Assembly: GCF_900102925.1 (NCBI RefSeq)
Contig: NZ_FNKI01000003.1
Coordinates: 62,001 to 126,000 of the forward strand
From: Flagellimonas zhangzhouensis
GTDB taxonomy: Bacteria; Bacteroidota; Bacteroidia; Flavobacteriales; Flavobacteriaceae
Length of the DNA stretch: 64,000 bases
Reading direction: 5' to 3'
The position numbers and the translations under genes are program-made. Positions 42,807-51,359 of the stretch are shown here, in pieces. Position 1 is the first letter of the stretch, and every line of letters starts with the position of its first letter. The notes under the pieces are model-generated. The model was not told the origin of the DNA and searched no databases. It worked only from the letters and a program-made list of their open reading frames with translations.

Positions 42807-42871
42807 TTCTGCTATATATAATTCCGTCCGTTTTTTCATTTTATTACTACATCTTACAATAACATTTCATC

Positions 42872-45316
42872 ATGAAAGTCTTAAAATTTGGAGGCACTTC
42901 CGTAGCCAATCCAGAAAATATAAATAAGGTCAAATCCATTCTTGGCAATCAAGCGAATGAAAAAATCGCAGTAGTGGTTTCCGCTTTTGGAGGAGTTACA
43001 GACCTTTTGCTTTCCGCCTCAAAATTGGCGTCCCAGCAAGATTTAAACTTTAAAAACAGTCTGGCAGAAATTGAAGACAGACACATCTCCACCATTAAGG
43101 AATTGATTCCCGTTACTTCACAAAGTGGTGTGCTGAGCAAAATCAAGAGCGAATTAAACACTTTGGAAACTTTATTGGAAGGCGCTTTTTTAATTGGGGA
43201 ACTTACTCCTAAACTTTCCGACAAAATAGTGAGCTACGGGGAATTGTTATCCTCTTATATCATCAGTGAGTTTTTGAAAGCCGAGGGATTGGATGTTGCT
43301 TTCAAGGATAGTCGGGAACTGATCGTAACCGATAATAATTTTGGAAAAGCCAATGTAGACTTCAAAAAGACCAATACCCTTTGCGAAGCTTATTTTGCCA
43401 ATAACTCAAACCAAATAACCATACTTCCTGGATTTGTAGCATCTAGCAGCACTGGAAACTCCACTACTTTAGGTAGAGGTGGTTCCGACTATACCGCTGC
43501 CATTATTGCTGGTGCGGTAAATGCCGACATTTTGGAAATTTGGACTGATGTAAGCGGGATGTACACGGCCAATCCAAAATTGGTAAAGCAAGCCAAATGT
43601 GTGGCCAATATCAGTTACGAGGAAGCCATGGAGCTTTCCCACTTTGGCGCAAAGGTGTTGTATCCACCAACCATTCAACCTGTTTTGGGAAAAGAAATCC
43701 CAATTGCCATTAAAAATACATTCGACCCAGAAAGTCCAGGCACTTTGATTGCCAAAAACAATAATGGTAATGGTAAAACTGTCCGCGGCATCAGTCATGT
43801 TGGGAATATCAGCTTACTTTCTTTGGAAGGTCCTGGTATGATCGGAATCCCAGGCATCTCCAAACGTTTTTTTGAAACGCTTTCAGTAAAGAATATCAGT
43901 ATTGTTTTGATCACCCAAGCATCCTCCGAACATTCCATCTGTGTGGGTATTGCCGATGAAGACGTGGATTTGGCTGCCGAAGCTGTGAACGAAACTTTTG
44001 AATACGAGATTTCGACAAAAAAGATAAAACCAGTTATCCTTGAAAAAGATTTGACCATTGTGGCTTTGGTCGGCGATAATATGAAAAGTCACCAAGGTTT
44101 GAGTGGTAAAATGTTCAGTACCCTTGGAAAAAACAACGTGAACATTCGTGCTATTGCCCAAGGTGCTTCGGAGCGAAATATTTCCGCTGTCATCAAAAAA
44201 GATGACGTCAAAAAAGCGCTCAACTCATTACATGAAACTTTCTTTGAGGAGAACATCAAGCAATTGAACCTCTTCGTGATGGGTGTTGGTAACGTAGGCT
44301 CCAAATTCTTGGACCAAATCCGCCAGCAGAAGAAATATTTAAAGGATGAGCTTAAGCTCAATGTTCGGGTCGTCGGAATCAGTAATTCCAGAAAAATGGC
44401 CTTTGATGAAAATGGCATCTCATTAAAAGAATGGGAATCTATTTTGGGCAATGGTGAAGCTGCCGACAAAAAGGCCTTTTTCGAGCGCATCAAATCTTTA
44501 AACTACCGCAACAGCATTTTTGTGGACAATACGGCCAGTGCCGAGGTTTCGGAGAGTTACCCTGACTACCTAAAAAATAGTATTTCGGTGGTGACCTGCA
44601 ATAAAATTGCCTGCTCTTCAGATTTTGAACATTACAAAAATTTGAAGCATTTGGCCAAACAATATAACTCACCTTTCTTGTTTGAAACCAATGTGGGCGC
44701 TGGATTGCCCATTATCGACACCTTAAAGCACTTGATTGCTTCAGGCGATAAAATTAGAAAAATACAGGCCGTCCTTTCTGGTAGTCTCAACTTTGTGTTC
44801 AACACTTTTAATGACTCCGTGACTTTTCACGATGTAGTGAAACAAGCTCAGGAACAAGGCTACACTGAACCCGACCCGACCATTGATTTGAGTGGGGTTG
44901 ACGTAATGCGAAAGATTCTCATTTTGGCAAGGGAAAGTGGACACCAATTGGATATTGAGGATATTGAAAATGAACCGTTCCTACCCGAAGAAAGCTTGGA
45001 AACCAACTCCAACGAAGCCTTTTTCGAATCATTGAAAAAATACGAAGCGGACTTCCAAAAAATGTACAAAGATGCTGCTGATAAGGATTGTAAACTCAAA
45101 TATGTGGCCCAGTTTGAAGACGGAAAAGCCAAAGTAGGTCTTCAGCAAATTCCAAAAGGACACGATTTTTACAATTTGGAGGGCAGCGACAACATCGTAT
45201 TGTTTTTCACAGACCGATATGTAAACCAACCGTTGATTATAAAAGGCGCTGGCGCAGGTGCAGATGTAACTGCTTCGGGTATCTTTGCGGATATTGTTCG
45301 AATCGGAAATTTTTAA
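42872..45316 (+). CDS. thrA: Bifunctional aspartate kinase/homoserine dehydrogenase I
   Basis: 814 residues. It phosphorylates aspartate and reduces aspartate semialdehyde to homoserine, the first and third steps to threonine. The kinase domain opens with KFGGTSVANPENI and has TTLGRGGSDYTAAIIA. Two ACT domains in the middle (about 310-465, GPGMIGIPGISKRFFETLS) are the likely threonine-binding regulatory part. The homoserine dehydrogenase domain starts at about 470 with FVMGVGNVGSKFLDQI and has QAVLSGSLNFVFNTF. It is first gene of thrA-thrB-thrC with gaps of only 3 and 2 bp. Confidence 0.95.
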   Translation: MKVLKFGGTSVANPENINKVKSILGNQANEKIAVVVSAFGGVTDLLLSASKLASQQDLNFKNSLAEIEDRHISTIKELIPVTSQSGVLSKIKSELNTLETLLEGAFLIGELTPKLSDKIVSYGELLSSYIISEFLKAEGLDVAFKDSRELIVTDNNFGKANVDFKKTNTLCEAYFANNSNQITILPGFVASSSTGNSTTLGRGGSDYTAAIIAGAVNADILEIWTDVSGMYTANPKLVKQAKCVANISYEEAMELSHFGAKVLYPPTIQPVLGKEIPIAIKNTFDPESPGTLIAKNNNGNGKTVRGISHVGNISLLSLEGPGMIGIPGISKRFFETLSVKNISIVLITQASSEHSICVGIADEDVDLAAEAVNETFEYEISTKKIKPVILEKDLTIVALVGDNMKSHQGLSGKMFSTLGKNNVNIRAIAQGASERNISAVIKKDDVKKALNSLHETFFEENIKQLNLFVMGVGNVGSKFLDQIRQQKKYLKDELKLNVRVVGISNSRKMAFDENGISLKEWESILGNGEAADKKAFFERIKSLNYRNSIFVDNTASAEVSESYPDYLKNSISVVTCNKIACSSDFEHYKNLKHLAKQYNSPFLFETNVGAGLPIIDTLKHLIASGDKIRKIQAVLSGSLNFVFNTFNDSVTFHDVVKQAQEQGYTEPDPTIDLSGVDVMRKILILARESGHQLDIEDIENEPFLPEESLETNSNEAFFESLKKYEADFQKMYKDAADKDCKLKYVAQFEDGKAKVGLQQIPKGHDFYNLEGSDNIVLFFTDRYVNQPLIIKGAGAGADVTASGIFADIVRIGNF

Positions 45317-45319
45317 GCC

Positions 45320-46243
45320 ATGGAAGAAATCAAAGTATTTTGCCCCGCGACTATTGCCAATGTCTCTTGCGGATTTGATGTGCTTGGCTTGGCCTTGGAC
45401 TCGGTTGGTGATGAAATGACCGTTCGCAAGACTTTGGAAAAAGGTATTCGAATCATTAAAATCATCGGACAGGACCTACCCTTGGAAACGGAAAATAATG
45501 TAGCTGGCGTGGCAGGTTTGGCCCTTTTAGAAAAAAGTGATTACGAAGGTGGTTTCGAAATTGAAATCAACAAATTGATAAAACCAGGTAGTGGTATTGG
45601 AAGCAGTGCCGCAAGTTCCACGGGAGCTGTTTGGGCCATGAACGAATTGTTGGGCAATCCCTTTTCCAATCTGGAATTGGTGCAATTTGCCATGCAAGGC
45701 GAAAAATTAGCCAGTGATGTGGCCCATGCCGATAATGTAGCCCCTGCCATTTATGGCGGGTTCACTTTAGTGAGAAGTTACGAGCCACTCGATATTATTC
45801 CCATTCCAACACCCTCTGAATTGTACGCAACGGTTATTCACCCTCAAATAGAAATTAAAACCTCTGATTCCCGTAAAATTTTGAAAACCACCATTTCCAT
45901 GAAACAAGGGATTCAACAATGGGGCAATCTAGGTGGTTTGGTTGCTGGACTTTTCAAAAATGACTACGAACTTATTGGACGTTCCTTGGAGGACCATATT
46001 GTGGAACCCATCCGTTCCATCCTAATTCCAGCTTTTGATGACATCAAGGCAAATGCACTAAAAGCAGGTGCACTCGGAAGTGGCATTTCAGGTTCTGGAC
46101 CCTCCATTTTTGCCTTGAGCAAAGGGGAAGAAACAGCCAAAAAAGTGGCAGAGTGCATGAAAGAAACCTATCAAAATATCGGGGTGGATTTCGATATCCA
46201 CATTTCCAAAGTCAATAGCCAAGGCGTAAAGAAAATTGCTTAA
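45320..46243 (+). CDS. thrB: Homoserine kinase
   Basis: 307 residues, GHMP kinase family. It phosphorylates homoserine. The N-terminus VFCPATIANVSCGFDVLGLA and the ATP-binding loop KPGSGIGSSAASSTGAVWA are diagnostic, and the C-terminal GSGISGSGPSIFALS is the third family motif. The start lies 3 bp after the thrA stop and the thrC start 2 bp after its own stop, so translation is coupled. Confidence 0.95.
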   Translation: MEEIKVFCPATIANVSCGFDVLGLALDSVGDEMTVRKTLEKGIRIIKIIGQDLPLETENNVAGVAGLALLEKSDYEGGFEIEINKLIKPGSGIGSSAASSTGAVWAMNELLGNPFSNLELVQFAMQGEKLASDVAHADNVAPAIYGGFTLVRSYEPLDIIPIPTPSELYATVIHPQIEIKTSDSRKILKTTISMKQGIQQWGNLGGLVAGLFKNDYELIGRSLEDHIVEPIRSILIPAFDDIKANALKAGALGSGISGSGPSIFALSKGEETAKKVAECMKETYQNIGVDFDIHISKVNSQGVKKIA

Positions 46244-46245
46244 CC

Positions 46246-47541
46246 ATGAAATTCTACAGTTTAAATAACCAAAATATACAAGCTTCATTCAAAGAAGCAG
46301 TCATTGCCGGAATCGCACCTGACAAAGGACTTTATTTTCCTGAAGAAATTACTCCACTTCCTGCCGATTTCTTTGAAAACATAGATGAGTTATCCCATCA
46401 TGAAATTGCATTCAAGGCCATTCATCAATTTGTAAGTGATGACATTCCAGATGAAGCCTTAAAGGACATTATTGCCAATACCTTGGATTTTCAATTTCCT
46501 GTTGTGGAAATTGAAAAAAATGTAGGCACCTTGGAACTTTTTCACGGTCCGACTATGGCCTTTAAAGATGTGGGCGCTCGATTTATGGCAAACTGCTTAG
46601 GTTATTTTTCACAGGGAGAAAAACAAGATGTAACTGTTCTGGTGGCTACTTCTGGAGATACTGGAGGTGCCGTTGCCAATGGCTTTTTAGGAGTTGATGG
46701 CGTTAAAGTGGTTATCCTCTACCCTAGCGGCAAGGTGAGCGAGATCCAAGAAAAACAGTTGACCACGCTCGGACAAAATATTGAAGCTATGGAAGTTGCT
46801 GGTACCTTTGACGATTGCCAGCGCATGGTAAAAACCGCTTTTTTGGATTCCAGCATTACGGACCATAAAAAATTGACCTCTGCAAACAGTATCAATGTGG
46901 CTCGATGGCTGCCGCAATTGTTCTACTTTTTGTTTGCCTACCAACAAGCTAAATCAAAAGGGAAAGAGATTGTTTTCTCTGTACCGTCTGGAAATTTTGG
47001 AAACATCTGTGCTGGAATGGTAGCCCAAAAATTGGGTATGCCCGTAAAGCATTTTGTGGCATCCACCAATGTGAACGATGTGGTCCCGAAATTCATGGAA
47101 AAAGGCGTTTACGAACCTGTGCCATCCAAAGCAACCATTTCCAATGCTATGGACGTGGGTGACCCAAGTAATTTTGTTCGAATTCGCCATTTGCACCAAG
47201 ATAATTTGGAGCGACTTCGAGAGCACCTTTCCTCCTATTCTTTTTCAGATGAAGCAACCAGAGCCATCATGAAAGAGGTATATGCCAAAACAGGTTATGT
47301 AATGGATCCTCACGGAGCCGTTGGATATCTCGGACTCAAAGAATATCAAAAATCGAATCCAGATACCTTTGGTATTTTCTTGGAAACTGCGCATCCCGTA
47401 AAATTCTTGGATGTGGTGGAAGATACTTTAGATGTAAGCCCAGAAATTCCAGCGCAAATATTAAAGGTAATGGACAAAGAAAAAAAATCACACCAAATTG
47501 CTACCTACGAGGAATTAAAACAATACCTACTCGAAAATTAA
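46246..47541 (+). CDS. thrC: Threonine synthase
   Basis: 431 residues, PLP-dependent. It converts O-phosphohomoserine to threonine. The Lys that binds PLP is in PTMAFKDVGARFMA; the phosphate loop SGDTGGAVANGF and the NPG-like stretch SANSINVARWLPQ are present. The N-terminal YSLNNQNIQASFKEAV is typical of the longer, fungal/E. coli-type threonine synthase. It is last gene of the operon, and its stop overlaps the 3' end of the convergent aminopeptidase gene by four bases, with no room for a separate terminator. Confidence 0.95.
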   Translation: MKFYSLNNQNIQASFKEAVIAGIAPDKGLYFPEEITPLPADFFENIDELSHHEIAFKAIHQFVSDDIPDEALKDIIANTLDFQFPVVEIEKNVGTLELFHGPTMAFKDVGARFMANCLGYFSQGEKQDVTVLVATSGDTGGAVANGFLGVDGVKVVILYPSGKVSEIQEKQLTTLGQNIEAMEVAGTFDDCQRMVKTAFLDSSITDHKKLTSANSINVARWLPQLFYFLFAYQQAKSKGKEIVFSVPSGNFGNICAGMVAQKLGMPVKHFVASTNVNDVVPKFMEKGVYEPVPSKATISNAMDVGDPSNFVRIRHLHQDNLERLREHLSSYSFSDEATRAIMKEVYAKTGYVMDPHGAVGYLGLKEYQKSNPDTFGIFLETAHPVKFLDVVEDTLDVSPEIPAQILKVMDKEKKSHQIATYEELKQYLLEN

Positions 47542-49154
47542 TCCAGCGTTGGCAATTTAAATGCATCCAATGGACTGGGTTGTTTCATCATGGCTTCAAT
47601 CGCTTCGGCAGACCTTGGAGCCATGCCAGATAAGTTTACAGGACCATTTTCGGTAATAAGGATATCATCCTCAATACGGACGGCTATACCCCACCATTTT
47701 TTGTCACAATCGCTACCCTCTGGAATATAAATTCCAGGCTCTACGGTGATTACCTGATTGGCTTTAAAATTTTGATAGGTACCTGCATCGTGCACATCCA
47801 ACCCTAAATAATGGGAAGTACCATGTGGAAAATAGGTTCTGGCCTCCTTAGGGTCTTTGATGATACCCAATTCCAATAATCTTTTGGAAACCACTTCCAA
47901 TGCCGCATTGTGAGGGTCACGGAAAGATGCTCCCACTACGCTGGCCTTGATTCCAGCTTCTTGGGCATCATACACAATATCGTAAATCTCTTTTTGCTCG
48001 GGAGAGAATTTTCCGTTTGCTGGAATGGTACGAGTCACATCAGCAGTGTATCCGTGATATTCTGCACCTAAATCCATCAGCACCAAATCGTCCCCAACTT
48101 GCGTTTTGTTGTTCTCCACATAATGCAGGATACAACCATTGTTTCCACCTCCTACGATGGATGGGTACCCCTCATACTCGGCACCATAAATTTTGTAAAC
48201 ATATTCGTGTACGCCCTGAATTTCAGTTTCGGACATATTGGTGTGCATCGCTTTCATCACTTCGATTTGACCCACGCATGAAATTTCAACTGCTTTCTTC
48301 AAAAGTTTGATTTCTTCGGGAGTTTTATCCTGACGTAATTCTGCCATTACTTTGGGCAAAATACTAGAGTCCAAATTGGACGAACGCTGCACCACCAAAA
48401 CTTTATTTTTGATGTCATCACGGATTTCATCATTGTTGGCATCCACAAAATCATTCAACAATTCATCATCCTTTAATTCTGGATATCTGTTTTGGGAACG
48501 CTCAATAGCTTTAACTATATCATCACTGTTATCGGCAGTTGCCACAGCAATTCTTTTGTACAATTGATTTCTAATAGGATTGTAATCCGCAGGATAGTTC
48601 GCTTTTATCTTGAAAGTCTTTATCAAATCAAGCAAATCAGCTGTTCCCGATTTATCGCGGTAATCATTCTGGAAATCCACGAATGAAACATTATCAAAAG
48701 AGGTAAAGTTCAATGGGAAATTTTCAAACTCGCTTCCATTAAAAACCATATCAAAGCCAAGCTTCCCTTTAACCCCTTCAACACCCAATCTTTTTCCAGT
48801 CCACTGTTCCGCTCTTGGGTCTCTTTCCTGCACATAGAAAATTTCATCAAAAGTTTTTCCAGAAGCATCAGTTTGTTTCTCAGAAAAAATAACCAAAACC
48901 GCATTAGGCTCTTTGTACCCTGTTAAATAATAAAAATTCGGGTCTTGGTGATAAAGGTAATCCACATCATTGGCACGATTACGTTCGGCATTGGCAAAAA
49001 GCACCACAGCAGTGTTGGGCGGCAACTTTTCACGAACGGCATCTCTTCGTGCTTTATGGAAATCGGCAGGTAAATAATCGGTCGGGGTATTTTGGGAAAT
49101 GACCAGGCCATAATTAAGGGCGGTCAATAGCAAGCTTAGTATAATTCGGCGCAT
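47538..49154 (-). CDS. Secreted Xaa-Pro aminopeptidase (aminopeptidase P, M24B)
   Basis: 538 residues from the ATG at 49154, which directly precedes a signal peptide (MRRIILSLLLTALNYGLVIS); a TTG 18 bp further out is less likely. It releases N-terminal residues next to proline. The N-terminal creatinase-like domain (LPPNTAVVLFANAERNRAND) is followed by the M24 pita-bread domain with metal ligands in LMDLGAEYHGYTADVTRTIP, HGTSHYLGLDVHDAG and ITVEPGIYIP. A signal peptide on a PepP-type enzyme is usual in marine Flavobacteria. Convergent with thrC. Confidence 0.9.
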   Translation of the reverse strand: MRRIILSLLLTALNYGLVISQNTPTDYLPADFHKARRDAVREKLPPNTAVVLFANAERNRANDVDYLYHQDPNFYYLTGYKEPNAVLVIFSEKQTDASGKTFDEIFYVQERDPRAEQWTGKRLGVEGVKGKLGFDMVFNGSEFENFPLNFTSFDNVSFVDFQNDYRDKSGTADLLDLIKTFKIKANYPADYNPIRNQLYKRIAVATADNSDDIVKAIERSQNRYPELKDDELLNDFVDANNDEIRDDIKNKVLVVQRSSNLDSSILPKVMAELRQDKTPEEIKLLKKAVEISCVGQIEVMKAMHTNMSETEIQGVHEYVYKIYGAEYEGYPSIVGGGNNGCILHYVENNKTQVGDDLVLMDLGAEYHGYTADVTRTIPANGKFSPEQKEIYDIVYDAQEAGIKASVVGASFRDPHNAALEVVSKRLLELGIIKDPKEARTYFPHGTSHYLGLDVHDAGTYQNFKANQVITVEPGIYIPEGSDCDKKWWGIAVRIEDDILITENGPVNLSGMAPRSAEAIEAMMKQPSPLDAFKLPTLD

Positions 49155-49293
49155 ATCAATAGTTTGGGTCAAAATACAAAAAATGAAAATGAATTAAACG
49201 ATAATTAATTCAATTTTATAGAAATGATAAGAGGCTAAAACAAGGGTATCCTCAATTAATTCTATAAATTAGCCACCGCAAATATTGAAACGA

Positions 49294-50382
49294 ATGAAAA
49301 ATACCGCACTTACCCCGACCCACGAAGCATTAGGAGCCAAAATGGTGCCTTTTGCAGGTTACAATATGCCTGTTTCTTATGAAGGCGTTAATGCAGAGCA
49401 TGAAACAGTTCGTAATGGTGTTGGTGTATTTGATGTGTCCCACATGGGTGAATTTTTGATAGAGGGCCCGAATTCCTTGGCTTTGATTCAAAAAGTGACT
49501 TCCAATGATGCCGCCAAACTTGAAATTGGAAAGGCACAATACAGCTGCATGCCCAATGAAACAGGTGGTATTGTGGATGACCTAATTGTGTACCAAATAA
49601 AGGAGGAAACCTATTTATTGGTGGTAAATGCCTCCAATATTGAAAAGGATTGGAACCATATTTCCAAATACAACGAGGCTATTGGAGCAGAAATGCGCAA
49701 TATTTCGGATGATTATTCCCTTTTGGCCATTCAAGGACCGAAAGCTGTGGAAGCTATGCAATCTTTGACTTCCGTTAACCTTGCTGAGATTAAATTCTAC
49801 AACTTTGTTGTAGCTGATTTTGCAGGAATCGACTACGTGATTATTTCCGCAACAGGATATACAGGTTCTGGTGGATTTGAAATCTATTGCAAGAACTCAG
49901 AAGTACAACAAGTTTGGGACAAAGTTTTTGAAGCTGGTGCCGAATTCGGCATCAAGCCGATTGGATTGGCCGCCCGTGATACCCTGCGTTTGGAAATGGG
50001 GTATTGCCTCTACGGAAATGATATTGACGATACCACTTCCCCTTTTGAAGCAGGTTTGGGCTGGATCACCAAATTCACCAAGGATTTTGTAAACAGTGAA
50101 GCCCTCGCCAAAGAAAAAGAAGAGGGGCCAAAAAGAAAGTTGGTAGCATTCCAATTGGAGGAACGTGGTATTCCAAGACATGGCTATTCCATTGTGGATG
50201 CGGATGGCAACGAAATTGGAAAAGTGACCTCGGGTACTATGTCTCCATCCCTTTCCAAAGGAATTGGTTTGGGTTATGTGACCACCGAGTTTTCCAAAGT
50301 GGACACCCCTATTTTCATTCAGATACGAATCAATAAGGTTCCCGCAACCGTGGTTAAACTCCCATTTTATAAAAACAGCTAG
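49294..50382 (+). CDS. gcvT: Glycine cleavage system T protein (aminomethyltransferase)
   Basis: 362 residues from ATG 49294; a TTG 9 bp earlier is the alternative. It moves the aminomethyl carbon of glycine to tetrahydrofolate. The folate-binding signatures are [38 protein letters not shown] with a Glu/folate contact, and the C-terminal domain [20 protein letters not shown]. The size is standard. gcvH and gcvP are not in the window. The next gene starts 7 bp downstream. Confidence 0.93.
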   Translation: MKNTALTPTHEALGAKMVPFAGYNMPVSYEGVNAEHETVRNGVGVFDVSHMGEFLIEGPNSLALIQKVTSNDAAKLEIGKAQYSCMPNETGGIVDDLIVYQIKEETYLLVVNASNIEKDWNHISKYNEAIGAEMRNISDDYSLLAIQGPKAVEAMQSLTSVNLAEIKFYNFVVADFAGIDYVIISATGYTGSGGFEIYCKNSEVQQVWDKVFEAGAEFGIKPIGLAARDTLRLEMGYCLYGNDIDDTTSPFEAGLGWITKFTKDFVNSEALAKEKEEGPKRKLVAFQLEERGIPRHGYSIVDADGNEIGKVTSGTMSPSLSKGIGLGYVTTEFSKVDTPIFIQIRINKVPATVVKLPFYKNS

Positions 50383-50389
50383 ATAGCCT

Positions 50390-51208
50390 TTGGATAAAAA
50401 AAAGATATTGATATTAGGAGCTAGTGGATTTGTTGGCCATGCCATATACAAAGAACTATGCTCCTATTTTGATACTTATGGCACCTATTATTCCAACCGT
50501 TCTTTTGCCAATAACCAGCAATTTTTGCGGTATGATGTTGAGGAGGACGATATTTTTCAAGTTCTGGAAAAGGTGCGACCCGATATTATTGTTTCTTCGC
50601 TCCGTGGCAATTTTCCTGCGCAGATTCAGGCCCATCAACACTTGATGGAATACTTGATGAAGACGGAAACCAAACTGTACTTTATCTCCTCGGCCAATGT
50701 GTTTGATGCGTACAGTCAATTTCCATCCTACGAATACGATAAAACCTTGTCGTTGAGTGTTTATGGTCGACTCAAAATTAAGATTGAGAATATGATGATG
50801 CGCTTGCCCAAGGAAAAAACAGCCATTCTAAGGGTGCCCATGGTTTTTGGAAATGCATCACCAAGAGTTCGTGAAATCAAAGAAAATATTGAAAACAACG
50901 AACCTGTTGAAATATTCCCGAACCTCATCATCAACGTAACCAATGACGATCGATTGACCCAACAAATCCACTACCTTATCAATCGCAATAAAACAGGAAT
51001 TTTCCATTTAGGAAGTAGCGATTTAATCCATCACGAGGAATTTATCAAAGAGATCATTGATCGTATGGGAAGCTTTAATCCCATTTATAAAAGAGTATAC
51101 ACTACTAACGAAGACCGTTATTTGGCCGCCTTGCCCAAGCATAACATCTTGCCGAAAAATCTTCATTTCAGCTGTCAGGAAATTATTGAGCACCATTTGC
51201 CTGTCTAG
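50390..51208 (+). CDS. RmlD-like sugar nucleotide-binding/SDR protein
   Basis: 272 residues. The N-terminal Rossmann fold KILILGASGFVGHAIYKEL requires a start at the TTG of 50390, because a stop codon lies two codons upstream and there is no ATG before the fold; this looks like a genuine TTG start. The extended-SDR pattern continues with YFISSANVFDAYSQFPSYEY (Ser) and SVYGRLKIKIE (YxxxK). This fits dTDP-4-dehydrorhamnose reductase-like NAD(P)-dependent reductases. No other sugar-nucleotide genes flank it, so the substrate is unknown. Probably co-transcribed with gcvT (7-bp gap). Confidence 0.75.
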   Translation: MDKKKILILGASGFVGHAIYKELCSYFDTYGTYYSNRSFANNQQFLRYDVEEDDIFQVLEKVRPDIIVSSLRGNFPAQIQAHQHLMEYLMKTETKLYFISSANVFDAYSQFPSYEYDKTLSLSVYGRLKIKIENMMMRLPKEKTAILRVPMVFGNASPRVREIKENIENNEPVEIFPNLIINVTNDDRLTQQIHYLINRNKTGIFHLGSSDLIHHEEFIKEIIDRMGSFNPIYKRVYTTNEDRYLAALPKHNILPKNLHFSCQEIIEHHLPV

Positions 51209-51359
51209 ATTATCCGAGTTCTCTATAAACCTATTTTGAGGCGTAAATCGAGATTCTTACTTTGCATTAAACCACAGATTACCTATTATTTTTATTTATA
51301 AGAAATTTATTACCAATACTTTTCCTATTTTTCTTTCCCAAATTAAAAAACTGACCATT

